NCBI GenBank assembly: GCA_027592645.1
Contig: JAQCKI010000011.1
Span: forward strand, 1 to 33,177
DNA from: Chloroflexota bacterium
Lineage (GTDB): Bacteria > Chloroflexota > Dehalococcoidia > UBA2979
DNA length: 33,177 nt
Direction of reading: 5' to 3'
The notes below the pieces were generated by a model. It was not told where the DNA came from. It worked only from the letters and a program-made list of their open reading frames with translations, and searched no databases. The translations under genes and the position numbers were made by a program. Of the stretch, positions 24,422 through 32,821 are shown piece by piece (the first letter of the stretch is position 1; every line of letters begins with the position of its first letter).

Positions 24422-24709
24422 ATGACGATGATCCTGCGCCCCACGTCCCCCGTGACGCCGGTTGGCTCTGACGGCTCGCTGCGCGCGGTCGTGGTCCGCC
24501 GTGCCATCCCCGTCGTGGCCTCCGTCGCCAGTGTCGTGGTCGCCACGCTCGCTGCGGAGCGCGCGCTGGCCGGGCTGGCGCTCCGTGCCGCCTCCAGCGT
24601 GGGCCTGGAGGCCGTCGCCGCTGCCCCTCGGCGCGTGGAAGCCGGCATCCTGCGGTCGATGGTGACAGAGACCACCGTGGTGGAGCGCATCACCACCCGC
24701 CGGCGCTGA
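24422..24709 (+). CDS. Small uncharacterised protein with one hydrophobic helix
   Basis: I do not recognise this 95-residue protein. A GAGGAG ribosome site lies five bases before the ATG, which supports it as a real gene, and it fills the gap before rluB (11 bases away). It has a short polar start, an Ala/Val-rich hydrophobic segment (about 28-52) suitable for a membrane helix, and a C-terminal region with a T-x-T-T-V-V-E-R-I-T-T strand pattern ending in three arginines. There are no cysteines or histidines. A small inner-membrane protein is the most that can be said. Confidence 0.6.
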   Translation: MTMILRPTSPVTPVGSDGSLRAVVVRRAIPVVASVASVVVATLAAERALAGLALRAASSVGLEAVAAAPRRVEAGILRSMVTETTVVERITTRRR

Positions 24710-24720
24710 CGCCGCCCCCG

Positions 24721-25455
24721 TTGGAACGCCTCCAGAAACTCATCGCGCAGGCCGGGTACGGCAGCCGCCGCTCCGCGGAGACGCTGATTGCCGCCGGTCA
24801 GGTGCGCGTGAACGGCGTAGTCGGGACACTGGGGATGCGCGCCGACCCGGCGAGCGATCGCATCGAGGTCAACGGCAAGATCCTGTCGTTTCGCCTAACT
24901 GACACGACCATCCTGCTCCACAAGCCGATTGATTATGTCGTGACGGCCGCTGACGAGCAGGGCCGCCCCACCATTTTCGACCTGCTGCCCGATGCACCGC
25001 CGAGCCTGCGCTACGCGGGGCGTCTGGACATCGACACGTCCGGGGCGCTGCTGCTCTCCACGGACGGGGAGCTGATCCACCGGCTGACCCACCCGCGCTA
25101 CCAGGTCCCCAAGGTGTACGAGGCCCACGTGGAGGGCGTCGTGTCAGATCGGTCGATCGCCACGCTGCGCACTGGCGTGGACCTGGAGGATGGGCGCACG
25201 GCCCCGGCCGGCGTCGAGCGCGCCGCCAGCACCGCACGGGACACCCACCTCCGCATCACCCTGCACGAGGGGCGCAACCGCGAGGTCCGCCGGATGCTGG
25301 AGGCGGTGGGCCACCGGGTGATGGTGCTGCGTCGCGTCTCGGTGGGCCCGATCCACCTCGGCGACCTGGCACCCGGCAAGAGCCGCGCGCTCTCCGGCGA
25401 TGAACTCGCCGCGCTGAGGCGTGCCGTGGGCCTCGATGGTGCGGGTAGCGCCTGA
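24721..25455 (+). CDS. rluB: 23S rRNA pseudouridine synthase, RsuA/RluB family
   Basis: The 244-residue enzyme isomerises uridine to pseudouridine in rRNA. An S4 RNA-binding domain (residues 2-48, M-E-R-L-Q-K-L-I-A-Q-A-G) precedes the catalytic domain with L-H-K-P, the catalytic D103 in G-R-L-D-I-D-T-S-G, and E-G-R-N-R-E-V-R-R-M-L-E. The start is a TTG at 24721; no ribosome site is seen, but the S4 domain begins at once and the family often starts this way. RluB rather than RluE/RsuA is suggested by the linkage to cmk, a common arrangement (scpB-rluB-cmk) in other bacteria. Confidence 0.93.
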   Translation: MERLQKLIAQAGYGSRRSAETLIAAGQVRVNGVVGTLGMRADPASDRIEVNGKILSFRLTDTTILLHKPIDYVVTAADEQGRPTIFDLLPDAPPSLRYAGRLDIDTSGALLLSTDGELIHRLTHPRYQVPKVYEAHVEGVVSDRSIATLRTGVDLEDGRTAPAGVERAASTARDTHLRITLHEGRNREVRRMLEAVGHRVMVLRRVSVGPIHLGDLAPGKSRALSGDELAALRRAVGLDGAGSA

Positions 25456-25509
25456 GATCGTGCCCTGCCTATGATTCTGAATACCTGAACCGTGCACGAG
25501 AGGGACCGG

Positions 25510-26220
25510 ATGACCGCCGACGCGCCACCTGAGTCCATCGCCCGAAGCGTGGCCATCGATGGCCCCACCGCCTCCGGCAAGAGTGTGGTGGGCCGCGCCG
25601 TCGCAGAAGCGCTCGGCATCGGGTTCTTCGACACCGGCCTCATGTACCGCGCCTGCACCCTGGCCGTGCTGCGCGCGAAGGTGAACAACGAGGACGATGC
25701 GAACGTCGCCGCCTTCATCCAGTCGCTGAACCTGGACATGCGCTGGCAGGAACCCACCGACCCGCGCGTCTTCCTCGACGAGGCCGATGTCACGTCGCTG
25801 CTGCGCGACCCGGAGGTGGAGCGCACCGTCTCGCTCGTCTCCCGCATCGCCGAGGTGCGTGACGAACTGGTGCACCGCCAGCGGATCATCGCGAGCCGTG
25901 AGCCGGTGGTGATGGCCGGACGCGACATCGGCACGCGCGTGCTGGTCGAGGCGCGGACGAAGGTGTTCCTGGACGCCTCCACGGAGATTCGCGCGCGCCG
26001 CCGTCTCGGCGAAGAACTGGACGCGGGCCGTTCGACGAACTTCGGCGAGGTGCTGACCGCCACCCGCCGCCGCGACGACCTGGACAACACCGGGCATCGA
26101 GCGATCAAGCGCGAGCAGGCAGCGGCGGATGCCCTGGTGATCGACACGGACGCGCTCGGCATCGACCAGGTGGTGGAGCACACGCTGGCCCATTACCGCG
26201 CCATGAACGGGGCGGCGTAG
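25510..26220 (+). CDS. cmk: Cytidylate kinase
   Basis: CMP kinase phosphorylates CMP and dCMP with ATP. The ATG at 25510 is chosen because GAGAGGG lies five bases upstream; a GTG at 25492 would add six residues. The 236-residue protein has the P-loop I-D-G-P-T-A-S-G-K-S (16-25), D41-T-G-L-M-Y-R-A for the nucleotide, and G-R-D-I-G-T (137-142), then an Arg-rich lid R-A-R-R-R-L and R-R-R-D-D-L-D. A TATGAT box at 25470-25475 may be a -10, without a clear -35. Confidence 0.95.
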   Translation: MTADAPPESIARSVAIDGPTASGKSVVGRAVAEALGIGFFDTGLMYRACTLAVLRAKVNNEDDANVAAFIQSLNLDMRWQEPTDPRVFLDEADVTSLLRDPEVERTVSLVSRIAEVRDELVHRQRIIASREPVVMAGRDIGTRVLVEARTKVFLDASTEIRARRRLGEELDAGRSTNFGEVLTATRRRDDLDNTGHRAIKREQAAADALVIDTDALGIDQVVEHTLAHYRAMNGAA

Positions 26221-26229
26221 GCTGTCCGC

Positions 26230-27003
26230 GTGAAGAACGCGATCAAGCGCCTGCTGTCCCCGCTCCCCTACGCCGCCTCCACGCTGCTCACCCGTGCGGT
26301 GGTCTTCACCTTTGCGCGGTGGGAGGTGCATGGCCGCGAGCACGTCCCGCTCGAGGGGCCCGTCGTGTTCGTCTCCAACCACCTCGACATCCTCGACCCG
26401 CCGCTCGTTGCGGCCAGCGTCCGCCGCCGCCTGCACCCGATGGCGAAGCGCGAACTGTTCGAGGTGCCGCTGATCGGCTGGTGGTTCTGGGTGTACGGCG
26501 CGTTCCCCGTGCGCCGTTTCTCCAGCGACATGGGTGCGTTGCGCGTCGCGCGGAACTACCTCCGCAACGGCGCGGCGGTGCTGATGTTCCCCGAAGGCAC
26601 CCGATCGCGCGGCGGCGGGATGCGCGTGGCGCTCCCCGGCGCGGCGATGGTGGCAATGCTCGCGAAGGCACCCGTGGTGCCGGTGGCGATCACCGGCTCC
26701 CACGTGAGGAAGCCGCACGTGTTCTGGGCGTGGGCGCTCCGGAAGCGGCCGCGCGTCACGGTCAGCTTCGGCGAGCCGTTCATGCTCGATGGCTCCGCCA
26801 GCGGCAACGGTGCCGAGGCGGCGACCGACCAGATCATGCGTCGCATTGCCGCGATGCTGCCCGAAGATCTGCGTGGCGTGTACGGCGATGCCTCGGGAGG
26901 CGCGATCATCGCGGCCCGCGCCCGCGAAGTGAGCCGCGCCGCGGCCGACGCGGGCGCCGAGGCAGGTGACACCGCCGCCGGGCCAACCGACGCGCCCGAT
27001 TAG
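26230..27003 (+). CDS. plsC: 1-acyl-sn-glycerol-3-phosphate acyltransferase
   Basis: PlsC transfers an acyl chain to lysophosphatidic acid at the membrane, giving phosphatidic acid. The 257-residue protein shows the catalytic H51-x4-D56 motif (S-N-H-L-D-I-L-D), the F-P-V-R-R block and F120-P-E-G-T-R (glycerol-phosphate binding), then V-V-P-V-A-I-T-G. A hydrophobic N-terminal stretch and the W-W-F-W-V-Y segment suit membrane association. The last 40 residues are Ala/Glu-rich and poorly conserved. The GTG start has a TAGGCT box six bases before it, formed partly by the cmk stop codon, and no ribosome site. Confidence 0.92.
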   Translation: MKNAIKRLLSPLPYAASTLLTRAVVFTFARWEVHGREHVPLEGPVVFVSNHLDILDPPLVAASVRRRLHPMAKRELFEVPLIGWWFWVYGAFPVRRFSSDMGALRVARNYLRNGAAVLMFPEGTRSRGGGMRVALPGAAMVAMLAKAPVVPVAITGSHVRKPHVFWAWALRKRPRVTVSFGEPFMLDGSASGNGAEAATDQIMRRIAAMLPEDLRGVYGDASGGAIIAARAREVSRAAADAGAEAGDTAAGPTDAPD

Positions 27004-27065
27004 GCGCGACGACGCCCGAGCACGCTAAACTGTCTCAGGCGTGCGGGGGGTTCTGGAGCGACGCC

Positions 27066-28907
<1,842 letters not shown>

Positions 28908-28989
28908 TATTCGACACCGCTGATAGCAGCACCCGTCACAGCACGTTTCTTCCGCCGACGCTCCCCAGGTCGTGCGGCAGGGGTAATTG

Positions 28990-29017
28990 GAACGGCGCCG
29001 AGCAATCGGCGCCGTTC
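28990..29017. terminator. Strong hairpin terminator after glmS
   Basis: GAACGGCGCCGA (28990-29001) pairs perfectly with TCGGCGCCGTTC (29006-29017) around a GCAA tetraloop. A short GCATTTG follows on the plus strand. It lies between the convergent glmS and the minus-strand gene ending at 29092 and could stop transcription from both sides. The remainder of the 184-base gap (28908-29091) shows no gene or RNA that I can identify. Confidence 0.8.
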
Positions 29018-29091
29018 GCATTTGTCGCAGGCGGTGGGGGTCGACGTAGACCATCTGCGACGGTGAGCGAGGGGGATCAGTGGTCGGACGG

Positions 29092-30069
29092 TCATGTGTC
29101 GGGCGTTGGCTGAGGTCCCGACTCGACACTCTGCTTTAGTTCCGTGATCAGTCCCTCATGCAATGTGACCGGAATCTGAATCGCAGCGAACGGACCATCG
29201 CCTGTTGGGAACTGAAAAGTCCCATGATCCGTTCGGACTGTGAGGCGCAGATCGATTGTCCCCCCGCGAAATTCGTAGGCGATCAACGCGTGGGCCGCTT
29301 TCGCTGAGTTAGAAACGCCAAACCACCAGGCAGGCAAGCGAAACGACGAATGCGGGGCCACCCGCTCAGGTAGCCCACTCAATTCGTAGTTGTCGCTTTC
29401 AGGCGTGGGCTCCCAGCGCCTCCCCATCTGCACCGCGCGATCCATCGATATTCCCATTGGGCGTTCGCCTGTAACGCTGAAGGTGTCTGGGTTGCCGCTC
29501 CGAGATCCCTTTCCGCTCGAGAACCAGAACCGCACGTTTGCGGTAATTCGATCTATAGCGATTACCTCATCCGAATTGTTCGATAGCGTATGCGGGGCGA
29601 ATCCATGCTGCGGCCCTTCAGGGAGCATGCTGGCTCCTTCGAACACGGACATGGACCGTAATTCGAGGGATTGTTCTGGGCATTCGAGCGTCAGGGCCTC
29701 GGTGGGTTCCAATTCGTGCAGACGATCTCTCAGACCGGCGATCTCGTGACGCAGCTCAGCAGCAAGCATGTCTGAAGCGACTTGTCCTTCACGCTTCATG
29801 CGAGACGGCGCCACGAGAACCTGCCCCAGAAACACGATTGCGAAGGCCGCGAGCGCAGGCTTGATGTTGAACGAGAGCACTTCATTCCACTGATCGACTC
29901 GCGCAGTGGCTGTCGCGTTCTGCGAGTAGTCCCAGAATCCGTATGCCAGCGAGAGAACCGCGATCACGGCTGTCCTCATATTGAGGCCGAGAAATCCCCG
30001 CGTGTCGCTCCAACCGCGACTGAGGACAGTGCCGTAGTAGCGCGCAATGCCCCGCGTCCCCTCGAACAT
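29092..30069 (-). CDS. Uncharacterised two-helix membrane protein of atypical base composition
   Basis: I do not recognise the 325-residue product. It has two hydrophobic segments (about 31-47 and 69-87), a short charged probable coiled coil (95-120), then a ~200-residue region of mainly beta character with many aromatic and polar residues (S-S-F-R-L-P-A-W-W-F-G-V). No catalytic motif is visible. Codon use differs from its neighbours: the 60 bases from 29521 are 45% G+C by hand count, against 72% for the 60 from 17041. This suggests recent acquisition. A G-rich site precedes the ATG. The gene diverges from the ArsR-type regulator and ends against the glmS terminator. Confidence 0.7.
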   Translation of the reverse strand: MFEGTRGIARYYGTVLSRGWSDTRGFLGLNMRTAVIAVLSLAYGFWDYSQNATATARVDQWNEVLSFNIKPALAAFAIVFLGQVLVAPSRMKREGQVASDMLAAELRHEIAGLRDRLHELEPTEALTLECPEQSLELRSMSVFEGASMLPEGPQHGFAPHTLSNNSDEVIAIDRITANVRFWFSSGKGSRSGNPDTFSVTGERPMGISMDRAVQMGRRWEPTPESDNYELSGLPERVAPHSSFRLPAWWFGVSNSAKAAHALIAYEFRGGTIDLRLTVRTDHGTFQFPTGDGPFAAIQIPVTLHEGLITELKQSVESGPQPTPDT

Positions 30070-30081
30070 TCACGCCCCCCA

Positions 30082-30137
30082 ACAGAGGCCATCGCTGCCC
30101 CCTCTGTCGAGCGATTGTAGGAGTCACGGCGGACTCC
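30082..30137 (-). promoter_or_regulatory. Promoter region of the atypical membrane gene: -10 box, dyad and 5' hairpin
   Basis: On the minus strand TACAAT (30119-30114) is a five-of-six -10 box, giving a start near 30107 and a ~38-base leader. Immediately upstream is a perfect dyad GGAGTC-N6-GACTCC (30120-30137), placed where a regulator would touch polymerase. The predicted RNA would begin with ACAGAGG (from 30107), which can pair with CCTCTGT (30088-30082) around a 12-base loop, a 5'-end hairpin. No good -35 is seen. Confidence 0.5.
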
Positions 30138-30143
30138 ACCCAC

Positions 30144-30179
30144 TTGACACCGTCACCACATGTCAGTATGTTCTGACAC
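30144..30179 (+). promoter_or_regulatory. Consensus promoter with operator dyad for the ArsR-type regulator
   Basis: TTGACA (30144-30149), 17 bases, then TATGTT (30167-30172). The -10 box is exactly the spacer of a perfect dyad TGTCAG-N6-CTGACA (30161-30178). A further TGACAC half-site occurs at the -35 (30145-30150). The expected start falls at about 30179-30180, the A of the ATG, so the message should be leaderless. The layout fits autorepression by the encoded regulator. Confidence 0.75.
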
Positions 30180-30518
30180 ATGGCACTTACGACTGATGCA
30201 CGCATCGGTGTCAGCCCGCAGGTCGGGCTGTTCGAGGCGATCGTGGCTCTCTCTCATCCCCAGCGGATGCGGATCGCGGCCAAGCTCGCCGAGGGTCGGA
30301 ACTACGTCAGCCAGCTCGCCCGCGACCTGCAGATGAGCCGCCCCCTGTTGCACCTGCACCTTGCCCGGCTGGAGGCAGCCGGACTGGTGCGGAGCGAGAT
30401 GGAGGTCTCCGATGACGGCAAGGCGATGCGGTACGTGGTGCTCACGCCGTTCTCGTTCCACCTCACCCCGGACGCGGTGGTAGCGGCGGCCCGAGAACTG
30501 AACAACCGGGACGACTGA
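30180..30518 (+). CDS. ArsR-type winged-helix transcriptional regulator
   Basis: The 112-residue protein is a small winged-helix DNA-binding dimer type. The HTH spans about residues 20-75: L-F-E-A-I-V-A-L-S-H-P-Q-R-M-R-I-A-A-K-L then V-S-Q-L-A-R-D-L-Q-M-S-R-P-L-L-H-L-H-L-A-R-L-E-A-A-G-L-V as recognition helix and wing entry. There are no cysteines, so thiol-based metal sensing as in classic ArsR is excluded; the signal is unknown. Translation probably starts at the very 5' end of the message. It is followed by the PspB-like gene 47 bases downstream, likely its co-transcribed target or partner. Confidence 0.88.
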   Translation: MALTTDARIGVSPQVGLFEAIVALSHPQRMRIAAKLAEGRNYVSQLARDLQMSRPLLHLHLARLEAAGLVRSEMEVSDDGKAMRYVVLTPFSFHLTPDAVVAAARELNNRDD

Positions 30519-30565
30519 CTTGTGGCCGGGCGGCTGGCTCGGCCACACCTGAGGAGACACACCTG

Positions 30566-30871
30566 ATGGAATCGAATCTCGACTGGATGGGCATCGCCGG
30601 GATCACGTTCGTCGTGGCGATGACCCTGATCATCGCCTGGATCGGGCGGGCGGTGATCCTCAAGGGCATGGACATGACGCTGGCCCGAGAGCAGGCGAAG
30701 GCCGACCTGAAGCACCAGGGCGAACTTCGCCGGATCGCGCAGGAGGCCACGCAGGCCCAGCAGACGATCAGCGAGCAGTTGAAGCGCCTCGAGGGCATCG
30801 AGGAACGCCTCGGCTCCGTCGAGCGAATGCTGCGCGAAGTCGACGAGCCGTCGCTGACAGCATCACGGTAA
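30566..30871 (+). CDS. Small membrane protein with C-terminal coiled coil (PspB-like layout)
   Basis: The 101-residue protein has one N-terminal membrane helix (about 9-27), then a long charged helix (40-95) with heptad-like Leu/Ile spacing ending in R-L-G-S-V-E-R-M-L-R-E-V. This is the architecture of PspB of the phage-shock response, which has a membrane helix and a cytoplasmic coiled coil, though PspB is about 25 residues shorter. Homology is not proven. GAGGAG lies nine bases before the ATG. It follows the ArsR-type gene closely and should be in the same operon. Confidence 0.7.
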   Translation: MESNLDWMGIAGITFVVAMTLIIAWIGRAVILKGMDMTLAREQAKADLKHQGELRRIAQEATQAQQTISEQLKRLEGIEERLGSVERMLREVDEPSLTASR

Positions 30872-30882
30872 GGGTGACACGG

Positions 30883-30938
30883 TCATCGTGAATTCCGCGT
30901 GCGTCGCCCTACCGTGCTCCGCGTGGAATTCACGATGA
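30883..30938. repeat. Long inverted repeat at the start of the DUF4258 gene
   Basis: TCATCGTGAATTCC (30883-30896) and GGAATTCACGATGA (30925-30938) are a perfect 14-base inverted repeat; in RNA it extends inward by five more pairs (two of them G-U), leaving an 18-base loop. It covers all the candidate start codons of the DUF4258 gene: GTG at 30899, 30914 and 30923 and ATG at 30935. It may be an operator for the toxin-antitoxin-like pair, or an RNA hairpin limiting translation. There is no T run, so a plain terminator is less likely. Confidence 0.7.
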
Positions 30939-31150
30939 GCCAACACGCACAGGACGCAGCGTTCGAGCGCCAGATCTCACTCGCGATGATCGATGCGATC
31001 CTGATCGACCCGGTTCGGATGCCCGCCACGTCGCGCGGAATTCGGTACGATGGGATCGTGCCGGATGGCCGGTGGCTGACGGTGATCGTGGATGAGATGT
31101 CCGATCCCGTCAGAGTGGCAACGGTGTGGTGGACGCAGCGAGGGCGCTGA
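30899..31150 (+). CDS. DUF4258 family protein, putative toxin of a toxin-antitoxin pair
   Basis: The protein (83 residues from GTG 30899) matches the DUF4258 pattern: a short strand V-E-F-T, then S-Q-H-A-x4-F-E-R-Q-I-S, then a D-P-V segment, G-I-R-Y-D-G, and strands L-T-V-I-V-D and R-V-A-T-V-W-W-T. DUF4258 proteins resemble small RelE/BrnT-like folds and are often paired with small partner genes. The start is uncertain because no ribosome site is seen; V-E-F-T must be included, so GTG 30899 or 30914 is preferred to the ATG at 30935. The DUF2283 gene follows after two bases. Toxicity is inferred from the family and pairing. Confidence 0.75.
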   Translation: MRRPTVLRVEFTMSQHAQDAAFERQISLAMIDAILIDPVRMPATSRGIRYDGIVPDGRWLTVIVDEMSDPVRVATVWWTQRGR

Positions 31151-31152
31151 CC

Positions 31153-31404
31153 ATGAGTGGCTTCATGATCCGGTTCGATCCCGATGCAGACGCGCTCTAC
31201 GTCTACTACCGGCGCGTCACGCCCGGCGACATCGCGCGCACCGAGGAACTCGGGGACGGTCGCCAGGTGGACTACGACGCGTCGGGCGAGGTGCTTGGTG
31301 TCGAATTCCTCGGCGTGTCCCAGGGCGTGAGCCTCGTCGACGTACCTCGCGCGGACGAGGTCAGCGCCGCCATGCGCGCCTTCCCGATCCCGTCGCCCGC
31401 CTGA
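31153..31404 (+). CDS. DUF2283 family protein, putative antitoxin
   Basis: The 83-residue protein has the DUF2283 signature: I-R-F-D-P-D-A-D-A-L-Y-V-Y-Y, then V-D-Y-D-A-S-G-E-V-L-G-V-E-F-L-G-V-S. The ATG at 31153 lies two bases after the DUF4258 stop with GAGGG eight bases upstream; an in-frame GTG at 31126 inside the preceding gene is less likely. DUF2283 and DUF4258 genes are commonly adjacent in bacterial genomes and are regarded as possible toxin-antitoxin pairs. It ends four bases before the convergent CoA-transferase gene. Confidence 0.82.
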   Translation: MSGFMIRFDPDADALYVYYRRVTPGDIARTEELGDGRQVDYDASGEVLGVEFLGVSQGVSLVDVPRADEVSAAMRAFPIPSPA

Positions 31405-31408
31405 CCCC

Positions 31409-32707
31409 CTACCGCACCACGCCCTGCTGGCGGAGCGCGGCGACCTCTGCCTCTGACAGGCCGCCGGAGCGCAGCACCTCGTCGGTGTGCTCGCCGAGGG
31501 CGGGCGAGGGGCGGTAGGCGCGCGTCGGCGTCTCCGACATGCGCGTGATCGGGCCGACGATGCGCTGGTGGCCGGTGATTGGGTGGTCGAAGTCGACCAT
31601 GATGCCGAGCGCCTCCACCTGCGCGTTGTCGGCCAGTTCCTCTGGCAGGTGCACCGGGGCGGCCGGGACACCTTCGGCCTCGAAGGCGGCGATCCAGTCG
31701 GCGACGGTGCGCTGGCGGACCTTCTCCGCGATCTCGTTCCGCCATGAGAGGACGAGCGCGACCATCTCCGGGTCGTACGGCTCGAAGCCCTGCTCATCGG
31801 TGCGGTCGTGCTCCATGCCCAGCACGCGACGCGCGCCCGCCCGGGTCGCCTTCGTCAGGCAGCCGAGGACGATCTGACCGTCCTTCGCGTTGTAGCCGTT
31901 GTAGTAGAGGCGCGGCGGGCCGGCGCTGGCCCAGCGGTACTTCGCGCGCTCCGCCAGTACCTCCTCGTACGTCGCACCCTGCTCGCGCAGGCGACGCACG
32001 CGCTCCATCATCGGGTCGCGCTGCGTGGCGTCGGTGACGGCCTGGCGCATGATGTAGACGTCCTGGATCGACAGCGCCGAGGCGAGCAGTGACGCATCGA
32101 TGCGCTGCCCCTTGCCGGTCTGCGCGCGGTGGAAGAGCGCCGCGTTGATCGAGGCGACGCACGCGGTGGTGTAGTCCGCGATCGCCGGCGTCATCTGCGC
32201 CGGGCTGCCCTCCGGCGTCACCTTCTCGTCGCCAGCGACGAGGCCCGTGAACGCGGAGGCGACGAAGTCCGTGGCGCCGTTCTTCGCGAGCGGGCCGCGG
32301 TCGCCGAAGCCGGTGATGGAGCAGTAGATGATGCCTGGGTGGATCGCCTTCAGGTCCTCGTAGCCGATCCCCATGCGCTCCGGCACGCCCGGCCGGTAGT
32401 TCGTCAGCACCACGTCGAACGTGGGGATGATGCGCCGCAGCGTCTCGCGGCCCGCCTCCGTGGAGGTGTCGAGCGCGAGCGACTTCGCCCCGCGGTTCAG
32501 CGACTGGAAGCGCTTGCCCTCCGACGGCACGAGCGCGCCCGAGTTGCGGTAGCCCTCGCCCTCCAGCGGCTCGAGTTTCACCACCTCCGCGCCGAAGTCG
32601 GAGAGCACGATGCCCGCGAAGGGCCCGGCCACGATCTGCGTGGCGGCCAGCACACGGATGCCGTGCAACGGCCCGGGCGCCTGCGGGTCCTGGGTGGCGT
32701 CGGTCAT
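31409..32707 (-). CDS. CaiB/BaiF family (family III) CoA-transferase
   Basis: Family III enzymes move CoA between organic acids. The 432-residue protein begins with L-H-G-I-R-V-L and V-A-G-P-F-A-G-I-V-L-S-D-F-G-A-E-V-V-K-L-E, followed by S-L-N-R-G-A-K-S-L-A-L-D and T-N-Y-R-P-G-V. The catalytic aspartate is probably D178 in A-I-A-D-Y-T-T-A. A GGGAG ribosome site lies eight bases before the ATG. The substrate cannot be told; neighbours give no pathway (a lone gene between the toxin-antitoxin-like pair and a membrane protein). Divergent from the next gene. Confidence 0.93.
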   Translation of the reverse strand: MTDATQDPQAPGPLHGIRVLAATQIVAGPFAGIVLSDFGAEVVKLEPLEGEGYRNSGALVPSEGKRFQSLNRGAKSLALDTSTEAGRETLRRIIPTFDVVLTNYRPGVPERMGIGYEDLKAIHPGIIYCSITGFGDRGPLAKNGATDFVASAFTGLVAGDEKVTPEGSPAQMTPAIADYTTACVASINAALFHRAQTGKGQRIDASLLASALSIQDVYIMRQAVTDATQRDPMMERVRRLREQGATYEEVLAERAKYRWASAGPPRLYYNGYNAKDGQIVLGCLTKATRAGARRVLGMEHDRTDEQGFEPYDPEMVALVLSWRNEIAEKVRQRTVADWIAAFEAEGVPAAPVHLPEELADNAQVEALGIMVDFDHPITGHQRIVGPITRMSETPTRAYRPSPALGEHTDEVLRSGGLSEAEVAALRQQGVVR

Positions 32708-32753
32708 GCTTCACACTCCCTGAACGAAGTCACGGGAGCCTAGCCGACCCGCG

Positions 32754-32772
32754 CGCGACTGCGCCAGTCGCG
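32754..32772. repeat. Short perfect hairpin/dyad between divergent genes
   Basis: CGCGACTG (32754-32761) and CAGTCGCG (32765-32772) form an eight-pair dyad with a three-base centre in the 114-base gap between the CoA-transferase and the next gene. A TATCGT box (32778-32783) follows and may be a -10 for the plus-strand gene. It could be an operator; evidence is positional only. Confidence 0.35.
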
Positions 32773-32821
32773 GTCACTATCGTGAGGCGCGACACCGTAC
32801 CTGATCGAGAGAGGTCGCCCG

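Noticed and set aside
27004-27065. glmS ribozyme
   Set aside because: The gap to plsC is 62 bases, too short for the ribozyme, and lacks its pseudoknot elements.
28908-29091. tRNA or other structured RNA gene after glmS
   Set aside because: No cloverleaf or T-loop sequence; the only strong structure is the 12-pair terminator hairpin.
30883-30938. Inverted repeat as terminal repeats of a small transposon
   Set aside because: The arms are only 28 bases apart with no transposase or target duplication.
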